This document shows, in pieces, positions 26,897-38,177 of a DNA stretch of 64,000 nucleotides. The notes beneath the pieces were generated by a model. It was not told the DNA's origin. It worked only from the letters and a program-made list of their open reading frames with translations, and ran no database searches. Made by a program: the position numbers and the translations under genes. The DNA comes from Xenophilus aerolatus (lineage in GTDB: Bacteria; Pseudomonadota; Gammaproteobacteria; Burkholderiales; Burkholderiaceae_C): contig QAIB01000004.1 in NCBI GenBank assembly GCA_030418545.1, positions 1 through 64,000 on the forward strand, written 5' to 3'. Position 1 is the stretch's first letter. The number at the start of each line of letters is the position of its first letter.

Positions 26897-27024
26897 CCCC
26901 CTACAGTCACCGCACTCGCAACGGGCCCGCCCGTGGCACGCGAGGGACCGAGGAGACAAACCCCCTTCGAAGAACCAGAACAGTCAGAACAAGGCGCCCG
27001 CCACACGAGGTGCCAGTCGATTTC

Positions 27025-27050
27025 AAAGCGCCGCTGGTCGGCGCTTTTTT
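27025..27050 (+). terminator. Orphan intrinsic terminator
   Basis: AGCGCCG and CGGCGCT form a stem extended by A-T pairs and followed by six T's on the plus strand. No gene precedes it on this strand: the upstream 270 bp are the amtB control region. It could end a small RNA starting divergently from amtB, or be a remnant of a lost gene. Confidence 0.7.
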
Positions 27051-27091
27051 CTTGCCCGGGGCCCCAGGGCACAGGCTTCGGCCCCTCAGAA

Positions 27092-27150
27092 CAAAATCGG
27101 CCTCCAGCGCCCAAGCAGCGGGCGCTGCCAGCTATCAAAACAGTAGCACT
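27092..27150. repeat. Dispersed Comamonadaceae-type repeat, copy 4 (inverted)
   Basis: On the minus strand it reads GTGCTACTGTTTTGATAGCT followed by GGCAGCGCCC, GGGCGCTGGAGGCCGATTTTG. It has the same plan as the copies at 5767 and 9104 and lies just upstream of the TauE/SafE gene. Confidence 0.55.
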
Positions 27151-27170
27151 TCCGGTGCGAGAATCCTGCG

Positions 27171-27929
27171 ATGGACTGGGTGATCGTGGGGTTGGCCTCG
27201 CTCTTCGCGGGCTTCGTGGATTCGATCGTGGGCGGCGGCGGGCTGGTGCTCGTTCCTGCGCTGTTCTCCGCCTTTCCGGGCGCGCCGGCGGCCACGCTGC
27301 TGGGCACCAACAAGAGCGCCTCGGTCTGGGGCACGGCGGCGGCGGGGGTGCAGTTCGCGCGCCGCGTCGACCTGCGCTGGCGCGCGCTCCTGCCGGCGGC
27401 GGCACTGGCCTTCGGCGGTTCCCTGGCCGGTGCCTGGGCCGTCACGCTGGTCTCGGCCGACTTCCTGCGCAAACTCCTGCCCTTCATCCTGCTGGGCCTG
27501 CTGCTCTACACCATCGCCAAGAAGCAGCTCGGGCAGCACCACGCGCCACGGTTCACCGGGCGCGCCGAAATGGCCGCCACCGGCGCGGTCGGCGTGCTGA
27601 TCGGCGTCTACGACGGCTTCTTCGGGCCGGGCACCGGCAGCTTCTTCATCTTCCTGTTCGTGCGCTGGCTGGGCTACGACTTCCTGCACGCCTCGGCCTC
27701 GGCCAAGGTGCTCAACGTGATGACCAACCTGGGCGCCCTGCTGCTCTTCGGGCTCAAGGGGCACGTCTGGTGGCACTACGGGCTGATGATGGCGGTGGCC
27801 AACATCGCCGGGAGCCTGATCGGCGCGCGCGTGGCGCTCAGGCACGGCGCGGGTTTCGTGCGCGGCGTTTTCATGCTGGTGGTGGGCGCGCTGATCCTCA
27901 AGACCGGCTACGACGCCTTCCTGCGCTGA
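27171..27929 (+). CDS. TauE/SafE family permease (putative sulfite/organosulfonate or anion exporter)
   Basis: A 252-residue membrane protein with about seven to eight hydrophobic helices. The two family repeats begin GLASLFAGFVDSIVGGGGLV and VGVLIGVYDGFFGPGTGSFF. Members export sulfite, sulfoacetate or other small anions; the substrate here is unknown. It is flanked on both sides by dispersed repeats and stands alone between amtB and the catabolic island. Confidence 0.9.
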   Translation: MDWVIVGLASLFAGFVDSIVGGGGLVLVPALFSAFPGAPAATLLGTNKSASVWGTAAAGVQFARRVDLRWRALLPAAALAFGGSLAGAWAVTLVSADFLRKLLPFILLGLLLYTIAKKQLGQHHAPRFTGRAEMAATGAVGVLIGVYDGFFGPGTGSFFIFLFVRWLGYDFLHASASAKVLNVMTNLGALLLFGLKGHVWWHYGLMMAVANIAGSLIGARVALRHGAGFVRGVFMLVVGALILKTGYDAFLR

Positions 27930-27940
27930 CCACCAGGGCG

Positions 27941-28005
27941 CTCGCGTTTCGATAGCGCCCTGCGCCCGCGGGGCGGGCGCTGCAGCCCGAAACCGCTCGA
28001 ATTTC
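27941..28005. repeat. Degenerate dispersed repeat
   Basis: CGTTTCGATAGCGCCCTGCG followed by CCCGCGGGGCGGGCGCTGCAGCC and AAACCGCTCGAATTTCC keeps the GATAGC and GGGCGCTG parts of the family. It fills the space between the convergent TauE and acyl-CoA ligase genes and could act as a two-way terminator. Confidence 0.35.
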
Positions 28006-28012
28006 CTTCGAT

Positions 28013-29629
<1,617 letters not shown>

Positions 29630-29637
29630 GGTCGTCT

Positions 29638-30837
29638 CTACAGGCCCAGCGCGTGCTTGGCCATGATGTTCTTCTGCACCTCGGTGCTGCCGCCGTAGAT
29701 GGTCATGGCGCGGCAGAACTGGTAGCTCGGCACCGGCCCGAGCGCGTGCTCGGGGCCGACCAGCGGGTCCTCGTTCAGGCCCAGCAGCGGACCGGGCTGG
29801 TAGCGCTGCCCGTCGGGCCCTGCAGCCTGCACCAGCAATTCGGTGATGCGCTGCGCGATCTCGGTACCGCGGATCTTGATGAAGGAGGACTTCCCCGGCC
29901 CGGCCGGCGCGCCCGCATGCATCTCCGACAGCATGCGCAACAGTCCGATCTCCAGCGCCTTGAACTGCACCTCCACGCCCGCCACCTCGGCCGCGAAGGC
30001 GGGGTCGTCGATCAGGCGTCGCCCACCGCTGCGCACCTCGCCGGCCACGCGGCGCAGCTTCTGCAGCTCCTGCGTGATGAAGCGCAGGTTGGCGTTCTCG
30101 ACGCGCTCGTGCTCGAGCAGGAACTTGGCGTAGGTCCAGCCGCGGCCGGCCTCGCCGATGAGGTTCCCGCGCGGCACCTTCGCGTCGTCGAAGAAGACGG
30201 CGTTCAGGTAGTGCCGGCCGTCGAGCATGCGGATCGGCTGCACCGTCACGCCCGGCGTCTTCATGTCGATGAGCAGGAAGGAGATGCCCTCCTGCTTGCG
30301 GCCTTCGCGGCCGGTGCGCACCAGGCAGAACATCCAGTCGGCGAAGTGCGCGTAGGAGGTCCAGATCTTCTGGCCGTTGACGACGAAGTGATCGCCGTGG
30401 TCGTCGGCCTGGGTCTTGAGCGAGGCCAGGTCCGAGCCCGCGCCGGGCTCCGAGTACCCCTGGCACCACCACACCGACGAATCGCGGATCGCCGGCAGGT
30501 GCTTCGCCTTCTGCGCCTCGGTGCCGAAGGTGTAGATCACCGGGCCGACCATTGCCGGGCCGAAGACCTGCAGTTCGGGGCAGTGCATCTCGCCGGCCAC
30601 GCGGTTGAAGATGATCGTCTGCATGGCCGACCAGGCCTGGCCGCCCTGCTCGCGCGGCCAGGCGCCGGTGAACCAGCCCTGGCGGCCGAGGATCTGCTGC
30701 CAGCGCATGAAGTCCTCGCGGTCGAGGAATCGGTCCAGCCGCACCTTCTCGCGGATGTCGGCCGGCAGCTGCGCGCCGATGAAGGCGCGCACCTCGGCCT
30801 CGAAGGCCTGCTCGGCGGGGGAAAGCGTCAGGTCCAT
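29638..30837 (-). CDS. Acyl-CoA dehydrogenase, subunit-like A
   Basis: A 399-residue flavoprotein that introduces an alpha-beta double bond into an acyl-CoA. It shows CQGYSEPGAGSDLASL (FAD and substrate region) and VVNGQKIWTSYAHFADWM. The C-terminal segment reads YGGSTEVQKNIMAK: the glutamate that acts as base in MCAD-type enzymes (YEGT) is glycine here, so the base must lie elsewhere or in a partner subunit. It is very close to the gene at 52351. It lies 8 bp from a second dehydrogenase, as in heteromeric systems. Confidence 0.92.
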   Translation of the reverse strand: MDLTLSPAEQAFEAEVRAFIGAQLPADIREKVRLDRFLDREDFMRWQQILGRQGWFTGAWPREQGGQAWSAMQTIIFNRVAGEMHCPELQVFGPAMVGPVIYTFGTEAQKAKHLPAIRDSSVWWCQGYSEPGAGSDLASLKTQADDHGDHFVVNGQKIWTSYAHFADWMFCLVRTGREGRKQEGISFLLIDMKTPGVTVQPIRMLDGRHYLNAVFFDDAKVPRGNLIGEAGRGWTYAKFLLEHERVENANLRFITQELQKLRRVAGEVRSGGRRLIDDPAFAAEVAGVEVQFKALEIGLLRMLSEMHAGAPAGPGKSSFIKIRGTEIAQRITELLVQAAGPDGQRYQPGPLLGLNEDPLVGPEHALGPVPSYQFCRAMTIYGGSTEVQKNIMAKHALGL

Positions 30838-30845
30838 CGTGCGGC

Positions 30846-31976
30846 TCAGCTCGCCATGTAGCGCTCGACGTGCCAGTCGCTGTCGCCGAAGGTGGTGGCG
30901 ATCATCGACAGGCGCTTGAAGTAATGGCCCACGGCGAGCTCCTCGGTCACGCCCATGGCACCGTGCATCTGGACCGCCTCCTGCCCCACGCGCTTGGCCG
31001 TGCGGTCGATCTCGATCTTGGTGGCCGACAGCGCCTTGCGCCGCGCCGCGGCGTCGCCCTCGCGCAGCATGAGCGCGCCGTAAAGCGCCATCGAGCGCGC
31101 CTCGTCCAGCGCGATGTACATGTCGACCATGCGGTGCTGCAGCGCCTGGTTGGTGCCGATGGGGCGGCCGAACTGCTGGCGGGTCTTGAGGTACTCCAGC
31201 GTGCTGTCGACCAGCACCGCCATCGCGCCCACGGCTTCCGACGCGAGGGCCGCGATGCCCTGGTCGATCACCCGCTCCAGCGCGTCGCCCGCCGCGCCCT
31301 CTTCGCCCAGGCGACGCGCCGCGTCGACGCGCACCCGGGTGAGCACGAGGTCGGCCGTGCGCTGGCCGTCGTGCGTCGCGTAGGGCGTGAGCGCCACACC
31401 CGCGGTGCCCGCATCGACCACGAAGGCGCTCAGCCCGTCACGGTCGGCCGTGCCGCCCCCGGTGCGTGCGACGACGATGAACTGGTCGGCCGTGGGGCCG
31501 CCGTACACCAGCGTCTTGCTGCCGTCGAGCACGTACCCGCCGCCGTCGCGGCGTGCCGTGGTCTCGCAATGCGTGCTCTCGTAGCGCGAACCGGGCTCGG
31601 CGTAGGCCAGCGCCAGCTTGCGCTCGCCACCCATCATGGGCTGCAGCCATTCGGCCTTCTGCGCCGCGCTGCCCAGCGCGCTGAGCATGCCGCCGCCCAG
31701 CACCACGCTGGCGAGGTAGGGCTCCAGCAGCAGGCCGCGACCGACACCTTCCATCACGATGCCGGTGTCGGTCGCGTCGCCGCCGATGCCCCCCTCCTCC
31801 TCGCTGAAGGGAATGGCCAGCCAGCCGAAGTCGGCGTACTGGCGCCAGCAGCCCTCGTCGTGACCGGGTTCGCTGGCGGCCAGCTTGCGGCGGTGGGCGA
31901 AGTCGTAGGCCTCGCGCACGAAGCGCTCGACGCTCTCGCGCAGCTGGGTCTGTTCGGGGGTGTATTGGAGGTCCAT
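30846..31976 (-). CDS. Acyl-CoA dehydrogenase, subunit-like B
   Basis: A 376-residue dehydrogenase that differs from its neighbour. It starts MDLQYTPEQTQLRESVERFV, has AYAEPGSRYE and QQFGRPIGTNQALQHRMVDM, and ends with HGAMGVTEELAVGHYFKRL and SDWHVERYM. The GVTEE-type end resembles partners in two-subunit dehydrogenases of steroid side-chain breakdown. It lies after LivF in the same orientation, 44 bp apart. Substrate unknown. Confidence 0.9.
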   Translation of the reverse strand: MDLQYTPEQTQLRESVERFVREAYDFAHRRKLAASEPGHDEGCWRQYADFGWLAIPFSEEEGGIGGDATDTGIVMEGVGRGLLLEPYLASVVLGGGMLSALGSAAQKAEWLQPMMGGERKLALAYAEPGSRYESTHCETTARRDGGGYVLDGSKTLVYGGPTADQFIVVARTGGGTADRDGLSAFVVDAGTAGVALTPYATHDGQRTADLVLTRVRVDAARRLGEEGAAGDALERVIDQGIAALASEAVGAMAVLVDSTLEYLKTRQQFGRPIGTNQALQHRMVDMYIALDEARSMALYGALMLREGDAAARRKALSATKIEIDRTAKRVGQEAVQMHGAMGVTEELAVGHYFKRLSMIATTFGDSDWHVERYMAS

Positions 31977-32020
31977 ATCAAATCAGTTCGAGCACGCAGT
32001 GCGCAAGAAGCGGGGGTGGG

Positions 32021-32717
32021 TCATAACGCCAGGTAGCGCTGCTGGACTTGGGGGTTGGCATCGAAGGTGGCCCAGTCGCCCTCGAAGACGATGCGGCCGG
32101 TGTCGATGACGTAGACATACTGGGTGCAGCGGCGCGCGAACCAGATGTTCTGCTCGCACAGCAGCAGCGCCACGTTGCGCTCGGTGCAGCTGCGCACCAC
32201 ATCGTGCGCCATCTCCTCGACGATGATTGGCGCCAGGCCCTCGGTCGGTTCGTCGAGCAGCAGCAGGCTCGGGCTGGCGGCCATCGCGCGCGCCACGGCC
32301 AGCAGCTGCTGCTGGCCGCCGCTGAGCTGGCCGCCGTATCGCTGCTGCAGCGGTGCCAGCATGGGAAAGCGCTGCATGATCTCGGGCACCGGCACGGCAG
32401 GCCGCTGCGTGCTCGCGCCGTAGCGCGCCATGGCGATGTTCTCGGCCACCGTCAGGTGCGTGAAGATGCGCCGGTCCTCAGGCACCAGCGACAGGCCCAG
32501 CCGCGTGCGCCGGTGCGTGGGCAGCGCGCCGATGTCCTGGTTGTCGAAGCGCACCGTGCCGCGCACGCGCGGCCCGGCATTCATCACGCTCTTGAGTAGC
32601 GTCGACTTGCCGGCTCCGTTGCGCCCGAGCAATGCGACGCGCTGGCCGGCCCCCACGCCCAGGCGCAGGTTGAACAGGATGTGGCTGTCGCCGTAGAAGG
32701 CGTCGAGGTCGCGGACG

Positions 32718-32725
<8 letters not shown>
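32021..32725 (-). CDS. livF: Branched-chain amino acid-type ABC transporter ATPase LivF
   Basis: A 234-residue ATPase with Walker A GRNGAGKST, signature LSGGQQQ and Walker B LLLLDEP. It has the LivF-type ending (VYVIDTGRIVFEGDWATF). It starts with GTG 32725, overlapping the livG stop by 8 bases, with GGAGA before it. It works with LivG to drive the fused permease. In this setting the cargo is probably a carboxylic acid rather than an amino acid. Confidence 0.93.
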
Positions 32726-33487
<762 letters not shown>

Positions 33488-33491
<4 letters not shown>

Positions 33492-35449
33492 CGCACACCT
33501 CCGGCCGGCTGCACGTCACCAGTGGCCACAGGCCGCGGCGCACCGTGTGGCTCGCGCGGTGCGCGCGGCCCCCACAGGCGCGCCTCCAGGCTGCGCCACA
33601 GCCCCACGGCGCCGTTGGGCGCGAGCAGGATGATGGCCAGCAGCCCGCAGCCGACGATCAGTTCCGACAGGCCGACCAGCGTGCGCGTGGCGTAGGTGAT
33701 GGCGGCGAACAGCCCCGCGCCGACGACAGGGCCCCAGAACGAGCTCACGCCGCCGAGGAGGGTGTTGAGCATCGGCTGCGCCGAAGCGAGCCAGTGCACC
33801 TCCTCCACCGTGACGATGCGCGACCAAGGCGCATAGAGAGCGCCTGCCACGGCCGCGACCGAGCCCGAGATCACGAAGGCCGCAAGCCGGTAGCGCGCGA
33901 CGTTCGTGCCCATGAAGGCGGCGCGCTCCGGGTCCTGGCGGATGGTCTGCAGCGTGCGCCCGAAGCGGCTGTGGAGCACCCACCACAGCAGCGCCGTGAT
34001 GAGCACGCAGGCCGCGAGCAGGAACAGGTAGTACGCGTTCGAGTTCGTCAGGTCGAGCTGCACGATGCCCAGGCCCAGCTTCGGGCGCGGGATGTCGGTG
34101 ATGCCGTCCTCGCGGCCCAGGAAGGAGCTGAAGCCGATGATGAGCCGCAGTGCCTCGGCCAGCGCCACGGTGAGCACGGCCAGGAACACGCCGGTCATGC
34201 GCCGCAGCGCGAGTGCGCCGATGCCCCAGGCCGCCACGGCACCGAAGAGCGCCGCGGCCGCCAGCACCGCCAGGAAGGGCATGCCCTCCACATGCCGCAG
34301 CGCCAGCGCCGTGAGGTAGGCGCCGATGGCGAAGAATCCCGCGTGCCCGAAGGACACCAGCCCGGTGTAGCCGAAGAGGATGTTCCACGACAGCGCGAAG
34401 ATCACCTGCACGAGCACCGTGCCCACCACGTACAGCGGCCCGGCGCCGACCCACAGCGGCAGCGACGCCAGCACGGCGACCAGCAGCACGCCCAGGCCCT
34501 GCCACACGCGCCGCGGCACCCGCGGCCGGTGCAGCACGCCGCCGCCGTGCGCCTCGTGGGCGCCTTCGGCCTGCATGCCCACGGCGGGGAACAGGCCGTT
34601 GGGCTTCCACAGCAGGAAGGCCGCCAGCACCACGTAGATCGCCAGCCCCGGCACCGAGGGCAGCAGCACCGTGTTCAGGCTCTGCACCAGCCCCAGCACC
34701 AGCGAGCCGATGAAGGCGCCGCGGATGTTGCCCAGGCCTCCGATGATGACGGCGAAGAAGGCGTACATGAGGTAGGAGTCGCCCAGGCCGGTCGACAGGC
34801 TCTGGTTGGGCAGCAGCAGCCCGCCCGCCAGGCCGGCGAGGAGGAAGCTCGCCATCACGCTCAGCGCGATGCCGAAGGACACGTTCAGTCCCAGCACGCC
34901 CGACATCCACGGGTCGGCCGCCAGTGCCTGCATCAGCTTGCCGAACCACATGCGGTGGATGGCGACCTCCAGCACGATGTAGACCACCACGCCCGCGGCG
35001 ATGACGAAGATCTGGTAAGCCGAGAAGAACAGGCCGAAGGGGTTGAGCGGCTGGTCCAGTCCCGGCGGCGGATTGACCGAGAAGAAGTCCACGCCCCAGA
35101 TGAGCTTGGTGACGCCGGTGCACACCATCATCAGCGCGAAGGTGGCGATGAGCACGTAGTGCGGGTCGACATTGCGCAGCCGGCGCAGCACCAACCGGTC
35201 GGTGACGAGGCCGAGCAGCGCCGTCACCACGCCGCCCGCGAGCGCCGCGAGCAGGAACATGCCCAGCGACTGCACGTCGCGCCCCATGACCGAATAGGCC
35301 ACGTAGGCGCCGATCATGAAGAAGCCGCCCTGCGCCATGTTCAGCAGGCGCAGCAGGCCGAAGATCAGCGTGAGGCCGGCGGCGACCACGAAGATCGCCA
35401 TGCCGAAGGCGGCCGCGTTGAAGAACGCGAAGAGGATTTCGTTGGCCAT
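33488..35449 (-). CDS. Fused LivH-LivM permease
   Basis: A single 653-residue frame carries both permease halves of a HAAT transporter. Residues about 1-300 are LivH-like (FGLLRLLNMAQGGFFMIGAY; GGLGNIRGAFIGSLVLGLVQ). After a short hydrophilic linker (AEGAHEAHGGGVLHRPRVPR) the LivM-like half runs to the end (ILFGYTGLVSFGHAGFFAIG; MTGVFLAVLTVALAEAL). In E. coli these are two genes. ATG 35449 shares its first base with the stop of the binding-protein gene (TGATG); a longer frame upstream is a shadow. Confidence 0.93.
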
Positions 35450-36702
35450 CAGAGTTCGTACTTCTTGCCGGGCGCGGGCGGCTCGGCGATCAGGTTCTCG
35501 TCCAGCCGCACCACCTCCTCCAGGCCGTAGCCCGGTGCCGCGTCGCGCGCGCCGATCTTGGCGAAGTAGCACGAGCCGATGCCCTGGTGGTCCTCCTTGC
35601 GGATGCGGTAGGGGCCGGCGGCACTGTCGAACTGCAGCCCTTCCAGCGCCTGGATCACGGCCGCGGTCTCGGTGGAGTTGGCCTTCTTGATCGCATGGAA
35701 AATGGCCAGCGCCGAGCGGTGCGAGGCCTGCACGATGCCCGGCACCCAGGGCGTGCCGGCCACCTTCTGGATGTAGGTCGAGAGTTGCTTGCTGACCGGG
35801 AACTCGCTCTTGAACGGCTCCAGCTCCGGCGCCCAGAAGGTGGTGCCCCAGAGGTTGTTGGGCGTGGACTTGCCCATGGCCTTGGCGATCATGAGTTCGG
35901 TGCCGGCCTCGCCGATGACCTTGAACTTCCTGTCCATGCCGACGCCGCGGCCCTGCTGCAGCAGGCTCACGCACGGAGCCGCCGTGATGCCGACGAACAG
36001 GCCGTCCGCGCCTGAATTCATCAGGCTGTTGATCTCGACCTTGTAGTCGGCCTTGTTGAGCGAGGCATAGACCGGTTCGACGAACTTCGCCTGGCGGCCC
36101 GCCTTGGCGGACGCGTCGCTCACGCCCTTGTTGAAGAAGCGCACCACGTCGCGGCCGTTCTCGCTGTCGGGTGCGATCACGGCCCAGGTCTTCACGTCGG
36201 CGAAGCGCGTGGCCATCAGGCTGCCGATGCCGCCGTAGAGCATCAGCGCGTTCGATGCCGCACGGAAGAAGTTGGGGCTGAAGTTCTCGTGCGTGACCGA
36301 CATCACCGTGGGCGCCGGCGCGACCACCACGGCGTTGAGTTCGCGCAGGATGGGCGCGATGGCCAGCGCCATTGGCGACTGCCCGGCACCGATCGACACG
36401 TTGACGCCCTCGCCCGCCAGCTCGCGCACCGCGGCCACGGCGCCGGCGCTGCTGAACTTGTCGTCGCGCACCACGATCTCGATCTGGCGGCCCAGCAGGC
36501 CGCCGTTCTCGTTCCATTGCAGCTGCGCGGCCTTGATGCCGTTGAGCCAGGCCGCGCCCGCCTCGGCGCCGATGCCGCTCATGGGCAGCATGGCCCCGAT
36601 GCGCACCGGGCCGCCCTGGGCCTGCGCGAAGCGTGCGCCGCCGGCGCCGAGCACGGCCGCGGCGCCGGCGCCGCGCAGGAGGGAGCGTCTCTGGATGCTC
36701 AT
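35449..36702 (-). CDS. ABC transporter substrate-binding protein (HAAT family), copy 1
   Basis: A 417-residue periplasmic binding protein. It starts MSIQRRSLLRGAGAAAVLGA, a twin-arginine-like signal (RRSLLRG), with AAGGA 8 bases before ATG 36702. The mature part has the Leu/Ile/Val-binding-protein layout (VRIGAMLPMSGIGAEAGAAW). It is a paralogue of the next gene upstream, so the importer has two binding proteins with perhaps different ligands. Confidence 0.92.
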   Translation of the reverse strand: MSIQRRSLLRGAGAAAVLGAGGARFAQAQGGPVRIGAMLPMSGIGAEAGAAWLNGIKAAQLQWNENGGLLGRQIEIVVRDDKFSSAGAVAAVRELAGEGVNVSIGAGQSPMALAIAPILRELNAVVVAPAPTVMSVTHENFSPNFFRAASNALMLYGGIGSLMATRFADVKTWAVIAPDSENGRDVVRFFNKGVSDASAKAGRQAKFVEPVYASLNKADYKVEINSLMNSGADGLFVGITAAPCVSLLQQGRGVGMDRKFKVIGEAGTELMIAKAMGKSTPNNLWGTTFWAPELEPFKSEFPVSKQLSTYIQKVAGTPWVPGIVQASHRSALAIFHAIKKANSTETAAVIQALEGLQFDSAAGPYRIRKEDHQGIGSCYFAKIGARDAAPGYGLEEVVRLDENLIAEPPAPGKKYEL

Positions 36703-36721
36703 GGCGATGTCCTTGGCGTGC

Positions 36722-37972
36722 TCACAGGGCGACCGGCTTGCCGGGGCTGGGCGGCTCGGCCACCTCGGCCTCGCTGTAGGCGATGGCATCGACGATGCCG
36801 TAGCCCGGGTCGGCGTCGCGCGCGCCCACCTTGGCGATGTAGGCCTCGCCCAGGCCCTGGTGGTCTTCCTTGCGGATGTGGTACTTGCCCGTGGCCGTCT
36901 CGAAGTCCAGGCCCTCCAGTGCCGCGATCACGGCATCGGTCTCGGTGGACTTCGCCTTCTCGATCGCGTTGAACAGCGCCAGCGCACAGCGGTGGCTGGA
37001 CTGCACGATGCTGGGCGGGTTCTTGTCGTTGGTGAGCTTGACGTAGCCGTCGTACAGCGCCGCGCTCATGGCGTGCTTCTTCCCGGCGTCGGTGCCGGGC
37101 ACCCAGTAGCTGATGCTCCAGAGGTTGGCCGGCGTGGACTTCTGCATCGCCTTGGCGATCATCAGTTCGGTGCCGGCGTCGCCGATGACCTTGAACTTCT
37201 TGTCCATGCCCACGGCGCGGCCCTGCTGCAGCAGGCTGATGCACGGCGCGGCCGTCAGGCCGACGAACAGGCCCTGCGAGGGCGCGTTCATGAGGCTGTT
37301 GATCTCGACCTTGTAGTCGGCCTTGTTCAGGCTGGCGAACACCGGGTCGAGCACCTTCACCTGGCGGCCGGCCTTCTGCGCCGCGCGCTGCACGCCGATG
37401 GTGAAGAAGCGCGCCATGTCGCGGCCGTTCTCGCTGTCGGGCACGATGCACGACCAGGTCTCCACCTCCTTGAAGCGGCTGGTCAGCATGTTGCCGATGC
37501 CGGCGAAGGCGATGTAGGCGTTCCACGAGAGGCGGAAGAAATTCTTCTGGAAGCCCTCGTGCGTGAGCGACATCACCGTGGGGCACGGCGCGACCATCGC
37601 CGCCTTCAGCTCGGGCAGGATGGGCGCGGTGGCCAGTGCCATGGGCGACTGCGAGCCGCCGATCAGCAGGTTGACGCCGCTGCCGGCCAGCTCGCGCGCC
37701 GCCGCCACGGCACCCGCGCTGGTGAACTTGTCGTCGCGCACCACCAGCTCGACCTGGCGCTTGAGCACGCCGCCCTTCTCGTTCCATTGGCCTACGGCCA
37801 CCTTGGCGCCGGCCAGCCAGGCCGCGCCGGCCTCGGCGCCGATGCCGCTCATCGGCAGCATCAGGCCGATGCGGATGGGCCCGCTCTGGGCGAAGGCGGG
37901 GCGCGTGCCGACCGCACCGAGCACCGCGGCGGCCGCGGTGCCGTGGAGGAACTGACGTCGCTTGATCTGCAT
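36722..37972 (-). CDS. ABC transporter substrate-binding protein (HAAT family), copy 2
   Basis: A 416-residue binding protein with a twin-arginine-like signal (MQIKRRQFLHGTAAAAVLGA) and the same mature start as copy 1 (IRIGLMLPMSGIGAEAGAAW). Long stretches are alike, including NKADYKVEINSLMN and IRKEDHQG. It is the first gene of the eight-gene minus-strand unit (importer, two dehydrogenases, ligase). A shared GATATAAC motif lies 45-63 bases before its start. Confidence 0.92.
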   Translation of the reverse strand: MQIKRRQFLHGTAAAAVLGAVGTRPAFAQSGPIRIGLMLPMSGIGAEAGAAWLAGAKVAVGQWNEKGGVLKRQVELVVRDDKFTSAGAVAAARELAGSGVNLLIGGSQSPMALATAPILPELKAAMVAPCPTVMSLTHEGFQKNFFRLSWNAYIAFAGIGNMLTSRFKEVETWSCIVPDSENGRDMARFFTIGVQRAAQKAGRQVKVLDPVFASLNKADYKVEINSLMNAPSQGLFVGLTAAPCISLLQQGRAVGMDKKFKVIGDAGTELMIAKAMQKSTPANLWSISYWVPGTDAGKKHAMSAALYDGYVKLTNDKNPPSIVQSSHRCALALFNAIEKAKSTETDAVIAALEGLDFETATGKYHIRKEDHQGLGEAYIAKVGARDADPGYGIVDAIAYSEAEVAEPPSPGKPVAL

Positions 37973-38016
37973 GGCTCTTGTCTCCTGCCCACGCCGGCAT
38001 CGATCGCCTTTGCGTG

Positions 38017-38035
38017 ATTTGTTATAACAGATTGC
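38017..38035. promoter_or_regulatory. GATATAAC-type motif, site 1
   Basis: ATTTGTTATAACAGATTGC; on the minus strand CTGTTATAACAAAT. It includes the palindrome TGTTATAACA and aligns with two further sites at 47751 and 51487. It may be an operator overlapping a -10 element of the ABC transporter unit. Confidence 0.45.
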
Positions 38036-38177
38036 AGATGGTGGAGACGTCGCCGGCGGCTGTCACTGGCACAAACCCGTAGACGCGTACCGGGTCGGCA
38101 CGCGCAAGCGCGAGCGCAGCCCGCACGCTGGTGCGGGACGAACGCAGGAGAGAAGGAGGGAGCCGGCGCCGCTGCGC

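Noticed and set aside
38120-38137. GC hairpin after the LysR gene as an intrinsic terminator
   Set aside because: The stem CCCGCAC/GTGCGGG is good, but no T-tract follows in either direction.
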